NCBI GenBank assembly: GCA_029261675.1
Contig: JAJDBA010000040.1
Location: 1-23,138, forward strand
Source: Nitrospinaceae bacterium
GTDB lineage: Bacteria; Nitrospinota; Nitrospinia; Nitrospinales; VA-1
Direction: 5' to 3'
Length of the DNA: 23,138 nucleotides
Part shown: piece after piece, positions 6,572 to 16,075 of the stretch
Numbering within the stretch: position 1 is the first letter of the stretch
Layout of the letters: each line of letters begins with the position of its first letter
The notes under the pieces: model-generated
The model's database searches: none
What the model saw: only the letters and a program-made list of their open reading frames with translations
What the model was told of the DNA's origin: nothing
Program-made: the position numbers and the translations under genes

Positions 6572-7522
6572 TCAACCTAACGCAAAAATCTCTTCTATCT
6601 TTTTATCGTTTTCGATTGAAGGCTGCCAACCTATCGCTTTCAGGTTTTCTTCCATCTGCGCTGCATTTTTAACTCCCACAAGCGCTGTCGCAAGTCCAGG
6701 TTGCCGTAGCACCCAGTTGATTGCAGTCTGCCCACAGGTCTTCCTTTCTTTGCTGGCGATCTCTTTTAACTGATCCACCTTACTGATATTTTCAACGAAC
6801 CCTTCGCCTGTAAAAGTTCCAATGATGCCTTTACTACGCCAGTCTTTAAATTTAGTGTCTTTGTCGTACTTACCTGTTAGCACCCCTGAGGAAAGAGGAC
6901 TGTAAGCAATTATTCCAATACCGTTCTCAATACAAAGCGAAACAGTTTCTTTTTCGATTTCTCGAGCCAGTAAACTGTACTCCGGTTGCAACGAAACAAT
7001 TTTTCCGTACTTAAGACATTCCTTTATTTGCGCTGCCGAATAATTACTCACCCCAATGCAACGGATTTTACCTTGCTCCTGTATCTCAAGCAGTGTCTCC
7101 ATGGTTTCTTGCTGCGTGGTTTCAACATCGGGCCAATGTACTTGATAAAGATCAATACGATCCGTATCCAATCGCTTTAGACTGAGATCAATCTCTTCCA
7201 AAATAGATTTTCGGCTTGCATCTTTTCGTAACGAGCTCAAAGACTCCTTATCCCATCGCAGGCCGCATTTTGTAGCTAGAATAACCTTATCCCGGACAGG
7301 CTTCAGAGCCTTACCGATTAATTCCTCCGAATGACCAAACCCATAAACAGGTGCCGTATCAAAAAAGTTGATGCCAAGGTCAAAAGACTTTTTAATAGAG
7401 TCGATGGATTTCTTATCCCCCTCCGTTCTCCAGAAAGGTGCACCCCCAATACCCCAGGCCCCGTAACCAATGACCGAAACCTCTAATTCACCTAACTTCC
7501 TATATTCCATAATAGCCGCCAT
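6572..7522 (-). CDS. Aldo/keto reductase
   Basis: A 316-residue NAD(P)H-dependent oxidoreductase of the aldo/keto reductase superfamily, a cytoplasmic (beta/alpha)8 barrel. The catalytic tetrad is complete: D55 and Y60 in F-F-D-T-A-P-V-Y-G, K85 in L-A-T-K-C-G, and H129 in Y-Q-V-H-W-P-D. The substrate is not predictable from sequence. Family proteins normally begin M-E-Y-R-x-L-G, which matches the second methionine (start at 7510). That ATG has a GGCGG just upstream, so the true protein may be 312 residues. The gene ends 14 bases from the convergent coiled-coil gene and is divergent from the ABC exporter. Confidence 0.92.
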   Translation of the reverse strand: MAAIMEYRKLGELEVSVIGYGAWGIGGAPFWRTEGDKKSIDSIKKSFDLGINFFDTAPVYGFGHSEELIGKALKPVRDKVILATKCGLRWDKESLSSLRKDASRKSILEEIDLSLKRLDTDRIDLYQVHWPDVETTQQETMETLLEIQEQGKIRCIGVSNYSAAQIKECLKYGKIVSLQPEYSLLAREIEKETVSLCIENGIGIIAYSPLSSGVLTGKYDKDTKFKDWRSKGIIGTFTGEGFVENISKVDQLKEIASKERKTCGQTAINWVLRQPGLATALVGVKNAAQMEENLKAIGWQPSIENDKKIEEIFALG

Positions 7523-7553
7523 AAAAATATTAAAATGTATGTTTAAAAAACTT

Positions 7554-7583
7554 TTTCCAATGCAGGGAAGATACTACTATAAT
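7554..7583 (+). promoter_or_regulatory. Candidate promoter for the ABC exporter gene
   Basis: TTTCCA (7554-7559) and a perfect TATAAT (7578-7583) are 18 bases apart. Transcription would begin near 7590, about 30 bases upstream of the ATG at 7622. Confidence 0.45.
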
Positions 7584-7621
7584 CTTAACTTCTGTTTTCA
7601 AAATTTTTATTATTGGAGTTT

Positions 7622-9346
7622 ATGAAATCTCTTTTAAGAGTTCTAAGTTATTTAAAGCCTTATCGAAAAAAAGTTGCGCTCACCCTTTTCTTGGCAGTTT
7701 CTACAACTTTATTGGATCTGGTTCCCCCTTGGTTAATTAAAGTAATTATCGACAACCTTGTGGAGACCACAGAAATGCCGGGGGTTTATTGGCCTGTCAT
7801 CGGGCTTGCCTTTGTCTACCTTGCGCGCAACTTTACCAATCATAAACGTATTATTATCAACAATAAGGTAGAGCAAGACGTCGTGTTTGACTTACGCTCA
7901 GAAGTCTATCGCTCCCTTCAAAAACTGTCATTAAGTTATTTTGAAAGTCGCTCGACAGGCGAACTCATGTCGCGTGCCAATGATGATGTGAATTACGTCG
8001 AGAGAATTTTTATTGATGGTGTCGAACAGGTCGTCACTGCAACTCTGACCCTTATTGGTATTTCTATAATACTTTTCTATATGCACTGGAAACTGGCTCT
8101 GGTAGCTTTGCTACCTATTCCTTTTCTTATTTATGGGGCATGGATTTACACCGAAAAAGCTCACAGTCAATATCATGTGGTTCGAAAACGAGCCGCCTCA
8201 ATGAATGCAAAGTTGCAGGATTCTATTTCTGGAATCCGAGAAACACTTTCCTTCAATCGTCAGCTTCACGAAGTAAAACAGTTTGAAAAGCGCAGTCGCG
8301 ATTATTGTGATGGCACTCTTGGTGTAATGCGTATTTGGGCCATCTATTCACCCACAATGATGTTTCTGGGGTCTCTCGGCACCGTATTGATTCTTTTATT
8401 CGGTACAGGACTGGTACAGGAGAATGAAATAACCGTGGGTTCTCTTGTTGCCTTTGTTGGTTACCTTGCTTTATTTTACACCCCGATCAATCAATTACAT
8501 TCGGTCAATCACATGCTGCAACATGCACTGGCTTCTGGAGACAGACTGTTTGAAATCACTGATACCGTGCCAGATGTCAAAGAAAATCCCACTGCGACCC
8601 TCCCTTCGACCAATGTAGTAGGTAAGATACGGTTTGATCGGGTGAGTTTTTCGTATATCAAAGAAAAGTCCACGATCAAGAATGTTGAGTTTTCCATATC
8701 AGCAGGAGAAAAAATTGCGTTAGTTGGGCATACAGGAAGTGGAAAATCCACGCTCGTCAAATTACTCATGCGTTTTTACGATGTGGATTCAGGAAATATT
8801 TATCTGGATGAACATCTGATTAAAGATTTAAAAATTTCCTATCTGAGAGAACAAATCGGTTTGGTTTCTCAGGACCCATTTTTGTTCAACGGAACAGTCG
8901 CAGAAAATATTCTTTATGGAAACATCGAAGCCAGCAGGGAACAGGTAATTGAAGCCGCCATCGCCTCACATGCAGACCCCTTCGTAATTAATTTACCCGA
9001 GGGTTATGATACGCAGGTCGGGGAGAGAGGTGTCAAACTTTCAGGAGGAGAAAAGCACCGAATCGCTATTGCCCGTACTTTTCTAAAAGATCCGCCCATA
9101 CTGATATTGGATGAAGCGACCTCTACAGTGGACACAAAAACGGAAAATCATATAAAGGAAGCATTGGACAGGCTTATGGCAGGGCGTACAACGCTGTTCA
9201 TCGCTCATCGGTTATCAACACTTGAAGGAGCAGACCGAATTCTTGTAATGCGAGATGGGGAATTAGTTGAGACAGGGGTTCACGATGCCTTGATCAGCAT
9301 CGATTCAGAGTACGCAAATCTTTTCCAGCACCAGACTCATTTATAG
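7622..9346 (+). CDS. ABC exporter with fused membrane and ATPase domains (MsbA-like)
   Basis: A 574-residue half-transporter that should work as a homodimer in the inner membrane. The six-helix exporter domain spans about 1-300. The ATPase domain follows, with Walker A G-H-T-G-S-G-K-S-T (369-377), Q-loop Q-D-P-F-L-F-N (about 417-423), signature L-S-G-G-E (473-477, glutamate in place of the usual glutamine) and Walker B I-L-I-L-D-E (493-498). The H-loop histidine is in I-A-H-R-L-S-T. Architecture and length match MsbA-type lipid flippases, and lipid A genes lie nearby, but multidrug exporters look the same, so the substrate is unproven. I chose the ATG at 7622 because GGAG lies immediately upstream; an in-frame TTG at 7613 would overlap that site. 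Confidence 0.9.
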   Translation: MKSLLRVLSYLKPYRKKVALTLFLAVSTTLLDLVPPWLIKVIIDNLVETTEMPGVYWPVIGLAFVYLARNFTNHKRIIINNKVEQDVVFDLRSEVYRSLQKLSLSYFESRSTGELMSRANDDVNYVERIFIDGVEQVVTATLTLIGISIILFYMHWKLALVALLPIPFLIYGAWIYTEKAHSQYHVVRKRAASMNAKLQDSISGIRETLSFNRQLHEVKQFEKRSRDYCDGTLGVMRIWAIYSPTMMFLGSLGTVLILLFGTGLVQENEITVGSLVAFVGYLALFYTPINQLHSVNHMLQHALASGDRLFEITDTVPDVKENPTATLPSTNVVGKIRFDRVSFSYIKEKSTIKNVEFSISAGEKIALVGHTGSGKSTLVKLLMRFYDVDSGNIYLDEHLIKDLKISYLREQIGLVSQDPFLFNGTVAENILYGNIEASREQVIEAAIASHADPFVINLPEGYDTQVGERGVKLSGGEKHRIAIARTFLKDPPILILDEATSTVDTKTENHIKEALDRLMAGRTTLFIAHRLSTLEGADRILVMRDGELVETGVHDALISIDSEYANLFQHQTHL

Positions 9347-9352
9347 AAATAG

Positions 9353-10321
9353 TTAAGCGTCTACCTCAACAACTTTACCCATTTTACGGAACTTTTCTTC
9401 ACGCAGCTCGACCAGTTTATCAGTGTCTATTTCTTTCAAGTCCGACAAAGTGCTTCTAAGTGTCTTTTTTAAACGGATAGCGGCTTGTTTATGATTCCTA
9501 TGGGCTCCGCCTAAAGGCTCCCGCACAATCTGATCAATGACTTCAAATTTCAACAAATGGTTTGCAGTCAGGCATAAAGCATCTGCGGCTTGTGCGGTTT
9601 TTTTCTTATCTTCCCAAAGTATGGAAGCACAACCTTCTGGAGAAATCACCGAATACACGGAATGTTCCAGCATAACGATACGATCGCCAACTCCTATTGC
9701 TAAAGCTCCCCCCGAGCCTCCTTCGCCAATCACCACACAAATTATAGGGACTCGCAATTGAATCATGTTGAACATATTTGTGGCAATGGCTTCTGACTGA
9801 CCTTTTTCTTCGGCATCAACACCCGGATAAGCTCCCGGAGTATCAATAAAGGTAATGATTGGCATATTAAATTTTTCGGCCATTCGCATCAAGCGAAGCG
9901 CTTTACGATAACCCGAGGGTTGCGACATACCAAAATTCCGGGCAATTTTTTCCTCCATATCCCTTCCCTTTTGATGGCCCACAACCATCACTGATAAATC
10001 GCCAAACTGAGCAGGGCCAGCCACAATAGAAGGCCCATAGCCTCCATGACGATCACCGTGCAGCTCGAAAAAATCTGTGAATATATGATTAACATAATCC
10101 ATCATATGAGGACGGTCCGGGTGTCTAGCCACCATGGTCTTGTCCCAACCTTTCAGATTGGAATAAACATCGTGTTTCATTCTCCGGAGTTTCTTTTTCA
10201 GTTTTGCAATCTCATGTGTAATATCTCCAACACTGTCATACATATGAGAAAGGGACACCAGATCGTGAATCTGTGTTTCCAATGCAAAAATTTCTCTTTC
10301 AAAATCGAGTATTTGAACCAT
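9353..10321 (-). CDS. accA: Acetyl-CoA carboxylase carboxyltransferase subunit alpha
   Basis: A 322-residue AccA, the usual length. With AccD it moves the carboxyl group from carboxybiotin to acetyl-CoA, giving malonyl-CoA for fatty acid synthesis. Seen are the helical N-terminal region with paired charged residues (about 1-55), H-G-D-R (88-91), I-D-T-P-G-A-Y-P-G (159-167) and the oxyanion-type G-G-S-G-G-A-L (201-207) of the crotonase-like carboxyltransferase fold. accB, accC and accD are not in the window. It is the last gene of the long minus-strand block, 39 bases after the LRR gene, and has no clear Shine-Dalgarno in an AT-rich leader. It ends 6 bases from the convergent ABC exporter gene. 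Confidence 0.97.
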   Translation of the reverse strand: MVQILDFEREIFALETQIHDLVSLSHMYDSVGDITHEIAKLKKKLRRMKHDVYSNLKGWDKTMVARHPDRPHMMDYVNHIFTDFFELHGDRHGGYGPSIVAGPAQFGDLSVMVVGHQKGRDMEEKIARNFGMSQPSGYRKALRLMRMAEKFNMPIITFIDTPGAYPGVDAEEKGQSEAIATNMFNMIQLRVPIICVVIGEGGSGGALAIGVGDRIVMLEHSVYSVISPEGCASILWEDKKKTAQAADALCLTANHLLKFEVIDQIVREPLGGAHRNHKQAAIRLKKTLRSTLSDLKEIDTDKLVELREEKFRKMGKVVEVDA

Positions 10322-10360
10322 AATTAAATATATAGATTAATATGTGTTTTTATTATCTTA

Positions 10361-11425
10361 CTAGTAAAAACCAAAAACTGGATGAACTAAATTCTGCAGT
10401 GTTTTTGATTCATTCAACGCCTGCGCTCCCTCCGTGCCGATTTTATTTTGCCCCAATTTTAGCGATTCAAGATTGATAAAATTTGGGGATCCGGCAATTG
10501 CCCGAGCACCTTCATCACCTATACGATTAAAATTTAAATCCAGCTTTTTCAGCTTCCCTAAACTACTGGACTCAGCCAAGGCCTTAGCCCCTGCATCGGT
10601 AATATTATTTTTAGAAAGATTCAGCGAAATCAATTGTTTCATTTTTTTCGATTGCGACAAAGCAATTACTGAAGCATCCGTTAAATCATTATTTTTTAAG
10701 TCCAGTCTCTCCAGTTTACTCGCAAATGAGGACTGCAACAAAACTTCCACTCCCAAATCACCAATTAGACCAGCTCCCACTTCATTCAGCCTGTTAGTAC
10801 GATTCAGATCTTTGAACCATTCCATTAATTGGAAACGTTTCCAGGCATCCTTGGCCGATTTTCTGATGGGATTGTAACCCAACTCAATCTTTTTGAGATT
10901 ACTCAATTTCGTTGACTGGATGAGCTGTATGGCTCCAGGTCCATTTATCTGATTGTAGCTCAGATTCAACTCCCGCAACTGGGTTAAGCTGTCTGAATCA
11001 GCAATCAAACCTGCGCCTTTATCCGAGATTTGATTATGATATAAATTTAAAACTTTCAATTTTGACAACGCTTTTGATCGGGAAATGTGCTCGACACCGA
11101 GATCAGTGATATTATTATTTTCAAGATAAAGAGCCGTGAGTTGATTCAGGTTTTTCGATTCCGCCAAGGCACGCACCCCTTCATCGCCGAAATGCCCTTT
11201 ATAAAGAATCAGTGTCGATACTGTTTTCAACAAAGATGAATCCGCCAGATAGGCAACGCCTTCATCTCCAAGGTTTTTAGCATTGATCTTAAGCGTCTGG
11301 TCATTTCGCTTCAGTTTTTTTTGAATATACTTTCCAATTTCTTCTCCCGTCATCCTAGGGGATGCGGAACCCAATACGAAAAAGCAGAGAAAGGGCAATA
11401 GAATTTTCAAACTATATAATTTCAT
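10361..11425 (-). CDS. Exported leucine-rich-repeat protein
   Basis: A 354-residue protein with a signal peptide (K-L-Y-S-L-K start, hydrophobic core, probable cut near G-S-A at 19-21). The mature part carries leucine-rich repeats of about 24-25 residues, consensus L-x-x-L-x-L-x-x-N-x-I-x-D-x-G-A-x-x-L-A-x-S, of the ribonuclease-inhibitor-like type. One block spans about 66-188 and a second about 236-345. Between them a segment of about 45 residues (W194, R197 to about Q231) breaks the repeat register. There is no membrane span after the signal peptide. Such domains bind proteins; the partner is unknown. It lies between lpxD and accA in the same orientation (gaps of 48 and 39 bases), so it may be co-transcribed with envelope genes. 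Confidence 0.85.
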   Translation of the reverse strand: MKLYSLKILLPFLCFFVLGSASPRMTGEEIGKYIQKKLKRNDQTLKINAKNLGDEGVAYLADSSLLKTVSTLILYKGHFGDEGVRALAESKNLNQLTALYLENNNITDLGVEHISRSKALSKLKVLNLYHNQISDKGAGLIADSDSLTQLRELNLSYNQINGPGAIQLIQSTKLSNLKKIELGYNPIRKSAKDAWKRFQLMEWFKDLNRTNRLNEVGAGLIGDLGVEVLLQSSFASKLERLDLKNNDLTDASVIALSQSKKMKQLISLNLSKNNITDAGAKALAESSSLGKLKKLDLNFNRIGDEGARAIAGSPNFINLESLKLGQNKIGTEGAQALNESKTLQNLVHPVFGFY

Positions 11426-11473
11426 TTCAAATGAATATATTCAAGGTGGAACGAATTTGTTTATATAATTATT

Positions 11474-12502
11474 CTACCGCTCATTAGGGTTATTTTCAAT
11501 TTCTCTTAAACGTTCTTCCAACTCTCTAACTTTCTTTGCAAGATCGGGAAGCTTGGGCAAAGTGGCCATATACCTTTTCCATGTCCCAGTGGGAACCGCC
11601 GGCCAACCACTGACCACAGATTTACTTTCAACATCACGAAAGGTTCCCGACTTTGCGGTAACAGTCACCTGGTCTCCCAATGTCACATGATCGGCCAAAC
11701 CTACCTGACCCGCCAATATCACATGGTGCCCCAATGTACAGCTCCCTGCAAGACCCACCTGCGCTACCAAAATAGAATGCTCGCCAACGGTGCAATTGTG
11801 CGCAACTTGCACTAGGTTGTCTATTTTCGTTCCTGCTTTAATAAGAGTTGTCTCCATAGAAGCCCGGTCTATACAACTGTTGGCACCAATTTCCACATGG
11901 TCTTCAATCACCACGCGACCAAACTGGTTTATCTTATAATGACAACCTTTTTCGTCTAAAGTGTAACCAAACCCATCGGCACCTATTACCACCCCGGCAT
12001 GAAGGGTGACATGATTCCCCAAATAAGAATTACGATAAAGTGTGACATTTGGATGCAACGTGCAATGGTTTCCCACTTTACAATTGTCCGCAATTACCAC
12101 ATTCGCATGCAAAACGACATCATCTCCTATGGAGACATTATCCCCAATGCAAACTCCAGCCGAAAGTGTGACCTTCTCTCCCAGCTTCACATTATTTCCC
12201 ATAACAGCACTGGGGTGGACTCCCGGCTGCGGTCTGGGTTCCGGATGGAACTCTTTAACCAAACGCGCAAAAGCAAGCTCAGGTTTTGCCACAACGATTT
12301 GCGGGATCGACATATCGACAGGTTCCATAACCAAGACTGCCGAGGCTTGCGTATTTTTTAAGGCTTTAAGATATTTATTGTGCATGAGAAAAGTAATATC
12401 ACCTTTTCTAGCATTCTCGATACCACGCGCACCGCTGATTTCTAAAGCACCCTCCCCTGCCAAGGTTCCGGACACCAATGAAGCAACCTGTTCCAGCTTC
12501 AT
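11474..12502 (-). CDS. lpxD: UDP-3-O-acylglucosamine N-acyltransferase
   Basis: A 342-residue LpxD, which adds the second 3-hydroxyacyl chain from acyl-ACP to UDP-3-O-acyl-glucosamine in lipid A synthesis. The N-terminal uridine-binding domain (about 1-100) is followed by a left-handed beta-helix of hexapeptide repeats (about 100-310) and a C-terminal helical tail (E-L-E-E-R-L-R-E). The catalytic histidine is in V-A-H-N-C-T-V-G. I set the start at 12502 because the M-K-L-E-Q-V-A start matches the family and a GAAGGGGGA ribosome-binding site precedes it; an upstream in-frame TTG at 12517 would sit on that site. The gene follows lolD by 56 bases. No other lpx genes are in the window. Confidence 0.95.
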   Translation of the reverse strand: MKLEQVASLVSGTLAGEGALEISGARGIENARKGDITFLMHNKYLKALKNTQASAVLVMEPVDMSIPQIVVAKPELAFARLVKEFHPEPRPQPGVHPSAVMGNNVKLGEKVTLSAGVCIGDNVSIGDDVVLHANVVIADNCKVGNHCTLHPNVTLYRNSYLGNHVTLHAGVVIGADGFGYTLDEKGCHYKINQFGRVVIEDHVEIGANSCIDRASMETTLIKAGTKIDNLVQVAHNCTVGEHSILVAQVGLAGSCTLGHHVILAGQVGLADHVTLGDQVTVTAKSGTFRDVESKSVVSGWPAVPTGTWKRYMATLPKLPDLAKKVRELEERLREIENNPNER

Positions 12503-12558
12503 ACTTCCCCCTTCCAAATTTTCAAAACAGTTTTCAACAAATTTTTTACCAAATAAAA

Positions 12559-13290
12559 TTAAATCACTAGATTTTGTTTGATCGGATTAAGTTTTCCATC
12601 AACCAGTTCCAGCACTCTATCCAACTGCCTTGCGACTCTCTGACTATGTGTAACGAGAACAAATGTCTGGTTGAATTCTTCACTCAGCTTGCGAATCAAT
12701 GCGATCAACTGATCGCTAGCTTGGGTATCCAAATTTCCGGTAGGCTCATCCGCCAACAACAAATCAGGCTGATTCATTAATCCCCTTGCCAAAGCGACAC
12801 GCTGGCTTTCCCCACCAGACAATTCTCCTGGTTTATGAGACATTCTGTCTTGCATACCGACTTCACATAAAAGATATTCGGCTCTTTCCCTTGCGATCGT
12901 TTTTTGTTTATTTTGAATCAAAGCAGGGAACATTGCGTTTTCTAATGCCGTGAAGTCAGGCAATAGATTAAAGAACTGAAAAACGAAACCAACATGAACG
13001 TTACGAAATTTATCCAGATAAGAGTTTCCTTGCCGAAAAATATCCTGCCCTTTAAATATCACTTTTCCATTTACAGGTTGATCTAATCCGCCTAGAACAT
13101 GCAATAAAGTACTTTTGCCCACTCCAGAGGCACCTACGATTCCCAATACTTCTCCCGACAACACTTTTAGATGGGCCTCTTTGAGAACATGGATCGTCTC
13201 GCGTTTGGTAGTATAACTTTTGTCTACAGCCACCATTTCGATCAGACATTCTTGATCTACAATATCTGACTCACTCATAGCGCAGGCCAT
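12559..13290 (-). CDS. lolD: Lipoprotein-releasing ABC transporter ATP-binding protein LolD
   Basis: A 243-residue ATPase of the MacB/LolD type that drives release of outer-membrane lipoproteins from the inner membrane. Walker A is G-A-S-G-V-G-K-S-T (53-61), the signature L-S-G-G-E (157-161), Walker B L-L-L-A-D-E (177-182), followed by P-T-G-N-L-D; the H-loop is in V-T-H-S-Q. The coding start overlaps the end of the permease gene: 20 bases if the first ATG (13290) is used, or 8 bases if the ATG at 13278 within ATGAGTGA is used. Either way the two genes are translationally coupled. The pairing with a LolC/E permease, rather than motifs alone, supports LolD over other members of the family. Confidence 0.92.
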   Translation of the reverse strand: MACAMSESDIVDQECLIEMVAVDKSYTTKRETIHVLKEAHLKVLSGEVLGIVGASGVGKSTLLHVLGGLDQPVNGKVIFKGQDIFRQGNSYLDKFRNVHVGFVFQFFNLLPDFTALENAMFPALIQNKQKTIARERAEYLLCEVGMQDRMSHKPGELSGGESQRVALARGLMNQPDLLLADEPTGNLDTQASDQLIALIRKLSEEFNQTFVLVTHSQRVARQLDRVLELVDGKLNPIKQNLVI

Positions 13291-14539
13291 CTACAGGGTC
13301 CATCCGGGAAGCTCGCCATGCCGGGTACAAAGAAGCTAAAAAACAAATTAAGATAGAAAAAATTATAATAAGAAATGAGTCCAAATATTGAATTTCAGAA
13401 GGCAGCTTATTGAGGTAGTACACATCGCTCGGGAAAGCGGTTATACCAAATATACTTTCGATAAAACCGACTATTTCATTGAGATTGGGAACAATGGTAA
13501 ACCCACCAACACAGCCAATAAATGTCCCTGTAATACCAATGATCAATCCTTGCAAACTAAAGATTTTCATTATGCTGGTTCGCGATGCCCCCATCGATTT
13601 TAAAATCGCGATTTCCTTGGTTTTTTCCATGACCACCATAAAAAGCGTGCTCACTATATTAAAAGCCGCCACCAAGATAATTAAAATTAAAATAATGAAC
13701 ATGACAATTTTTTCAAGACGCAAGGCAGAAAAAAGGTTTTTATTCATCCGCATCCAATCCCTAGCGTAATAAGGAAAACCAAGGTTTTCCTGTAGAGACT
13801 CCGCGATTTTATCTGCATGATCGATATCATCCACATGAATTTCAACGCCGCTCACAGTTCCCTTCATCGCAAAAAACTTTTGTGCCGATTCGATGGAAAT
13901 GAAAGCCAAGCTGGAATCATACTCAAACATCCCCGATTCAAAAAAACCGACCACCTTAAAAAGTTTTATTTTAGGAACCAAGCCCATAGGAGTTAGTCGG
14001 GAGGCAGGGGAAACCATGGATACCGCGTCATCCATCTGCACACCTAGCTTTTGCGCTAGTTCTTTGCCCAGAATGATATTGTCACGCCGAGGACCTTTAG
14101 CTCCGCTCTTACTTCTTTTCAACATCGCAAGTTCACCTTGAATCAGGTTTTTTTCAAGATCAGAAACCATTGCTTCCCGATCAGGGTCAATACCACGAAC
14201 AACTACGCCTGAAGAGTTGCCACCAAACGTCAGCATCACTTGATTGAGTATGAATGGAGCCGCGGCTTTGACCCCTTCGGCCTGCATCACCTTTTTCAAA
14301 ACGGATTCATAATCATCCATTCCCGAACGGGTGATATTGGTAACAACAATATGGCTATTGGTTCCAAGGATCTTATCGCGAAGGTCTTTTCCAAAACCCG
14401 ACATAACGGCAATGACGACGATTAACGCCATCACCCCGAGAGCGACACCACCGATGGATATCCAGGTGTTGAGGGAGATAAATTTTTGCGTACGCTTGGC
14501 TTTAAGATGGCGCAGACTGACAAAAAGCTCAAAGGACAT
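13271..14539 (-). CDS. lolC: Lipoprotein-releasing system permease (LolC/LolE family)
   Basis: A 422-residue inner-membrane protein. One transmembrane helix near the N terminus (about 26-47) is followed by a large periplasmic domain (about 48-275) and three helices in the C-terminal third (about 280-305, 325-350, 385-410), the FtsX-like permease arrangement. The N-terminal F-I-S-L-N-T-W-I-S-I-G-G-V-A-L-G-V motif is characteristic of LolC/LolE. Only one permease gene is seen, so it may work as a homodimer, as single Lol permeases do outside gammaproteobacteria; LolC against LolE cannot be decided. It overlaps lolD and begins 12 bases after lysS. Confidence 0.94.
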   Translation of the reverse strand: MSFELFVSLRHLKAKRTQKFISLNTWISIGGVALGVMALIVVIAVMSGFGKDLRDKILGTNSHIVVTNITRSGMDDYESVLKKVMQAEGVKAAAPFILNQVMLTFGGNSSGVVVRGIDPDREAMVSDLEKNLIQGELAMLKRSKSGAKGPRRDNIILGKELAQKLGVQMDDAVSMVSPASRLTPMGLVPKIKLFKVVGFFESGMFEYDSSLAFISIESAQKFFAMKGTVSGVEIHVDDIDHADKIAESLQENLGFPYYARDWMRMNKNLFSALRLEKIVMFIILILIILVAAFNIVSTLFMVVMEKTKEIAILKSMGASRTSIMKIFSLQGLIIGITGTFIGCVGGFTIVPNLNEIVGFIESIFGITAFPSDVYYLNKLPSEIQYLDSFLIIIFSILICFLASLYPAWRASRMDPVDGLRYE

Positions 14540-14551
14540 ATAAGGGGTGAA

Positions 14552-16075
14552 TCAAGGACTGGTCCCTGATTCCTTTTTCAATTGTGGGAAAAGGATCACA
14601 TCACGAATGGAAGGGCTATTGGTAAATAACATGACCAAACGATCAATACCAATGCCTTCCCCAGCCGTTGGCGGCATACCGTATTCCAAGGCGCGGACAA
14701 AATCATGGTCCATCCAGTGGGCTTCGTCATCACCCGCCTGACGCTCCGCTACCTGTCCTTCAAACCTTTTCTTCTGGTCTATAGGATCATTCAACTCAGT
14801 GTAGGCATTGGCTATTTCCTTACGACCAATAAAAAGTTCAAATCGCTCAACCAATCCTGGGTCGTCTTCTTTTTGCTTGGAGAGAGGTGACAATGCTAAC
14901 GGATAGTCCGTAATAAAAGTGGGTTGAGACATTTTCGGTTCCACAAAATGATCGAACAGTTTTGCGAGGATTTTTTCGTGACTGTCCTTTTTCTCCAATG
15001 CCACTTTATTTTCCAGGGCAAATGCAGCTGTCTTTTGTGGATCGCCTAGATGCTCCTCAGCAATACCTCCAATATCGATCAAAGACTGCCGGAAGGTACA
15101 ACGCCGAAATGACTGGGAAAAATCAATCGTCTCTGTCACCGATTCACCATTCACAACGCTCGTATAAGGAAACTTGTAATCGTTTTCTGGGAAAACTTTT
15201 TCACAAATGAAACGAAAAAGGTCTTCTGTTAAACCCATCAAATCATTGTAGTCGGCATAAGCCGTATAGAACTCAACCATAGTGAACTCAGGGTTATGTT
15301 CAGTAGATATACCCTCGTTACGAAAGTTTCGGTTGATCTCATAAACTCTTTCCATTCCTCCAACCACAAGGCGTTTTAAATAAAGCTCCGGTGCAACACG
15401 GAGATAAAGATCCATATCCAAAGCATTGTGATGTGTTTTGAAAGGACGCGCCGTGGCACCCCCGGGGATAGACTGCATCATCGGAGTCTCAACTTCGAGA
15501 TAATCCCGTTCATTCAAATAGTCACGAAGCGCGGAAATAATTTTACTGCGCAGAACAAAAACTTTTTTAACATCCGGGTTGACGATCAAATCCACATAAC
15601 GCTGTCGATAACGCAACTCAACATCTTTCAGCCCATGCCACTTTTCTGGAAGTGGTTGCAAGGATTTGGACAACAAAGTGACCTTGCTTGCAAACAGGGT
15701 CAGCTCTCCCGTTTTTGTTTTAGACACTCTTCCATTGATTCCAATAATATCGCCGATATCAAATTTTCCGAATATCTCATAGGCCTCTTCGCCCAAAGCG
15801 TTCTTATTTATAAAGACCTGAATTTGTCCGGTGGAATCCTGAATATTTACAAAAGTGGTTTTACCGTGTTTTCGCCGAGTCATAATCCGACCCGCAGCTA
15901 TACAGATATGATCCTTTTCATCCAGTTCTTCTTTACTACCCCCATCAAAATCCTGGACCAGCGATTGAATTGCGGTATCCACTTTAAATCGGTTGATGTA
16001 GGGAGCAATTCCCTTCTCTCTCAGGTCTGTAAGTTTTTCATGCCTGAGCTTGATCAAATGTCCTAATTCTTCCAT
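14552..16075 (-). CDS. lysS: Lysyl-tRNA synthetase, class II
   Basis: A 507-residue class II synthetase that charges tRNA-Lys in the cytoplasm. The N-terminal OB-fold anticodon-binding domain is visible at about 57-140 (G-R-I-M-T-R-R-K-H-G-K with F-V-N-I-Q-D-S-T-G). The catalytic domain has motif 2 F-R-N-E-G-I-S-T-E-H-N-P-E-F (251-264) and motif 3 G-E-G-I-G-I-D-R (472-479). The length is normal. The ATG is preceded by no clear Shine-Dalgarno. The gene lies between rny (67 bases upstream) and lolC/E (12 bases downstream) on the same strand. Confidence 0.98.
   Translation of the reverse strand: MEELGHLIKLRHEKLTDLREKGIAPYINRFKVDTAIQSLVQDFDGGSKEELDEKDHICIAAGRIMTRRKHGKTTFVNIQDSTGQIQVFINKNALGEEAYEIFGKFDIGDIIGINGRVSKTKTGELTLFASKVTLLSKSLQPLPEKWHGLKDVELRYRQRYVDLIVNPDVKKVFVLRSKIISALRDYLNERDYLEVETPMMQSIPGGATARPFKTHHNALDMDLYLRVAPELYLKRLVVGGMERVYEINRNFRNEGISTEHNPEFTMVEFYTAYADYNDLMGLTEDLFRFICEKVFPENDYKFPYTSVVNGESVTETIDFSQSFRRCTFRQSLIDIGGIAEEHLGDPQKTAAFALENKVALEKKDSHEKILAKLFDHFVEPKMSQPTFITDYPLALSPLSKQKEDDPGLVERFELFIGRKEIANAYTELNDPIDQKKRFEGQVAERQAGDDEAHWMDHDFVRALEYGMPPTAGEGIGIDRLVMLFTNSPSIRDVILFPQLKKESGTSP

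Noticed and set aside
6554..6575. TTGATA / TATCAA inverted repeat between convergent genes as a terminator
   Set aside because: Only a 6-bp AT-rich stem overlapping the aldo/keto reductase stop region, with no U-run.
11433..11442. Palindrome GAATATATTC upstream of the LRR gene as an operator
   Set aside because: An AT-rich 10-base palindrome is expected by chance in this composition and has no supporting promoter context.
15428..16066. Plus-strand 212-codon open frame antisense to lysS
   Set aside because: Long but fully antisense to a textbook LysS; the translation shows no domain and reads as a shadow of the opposite strand.
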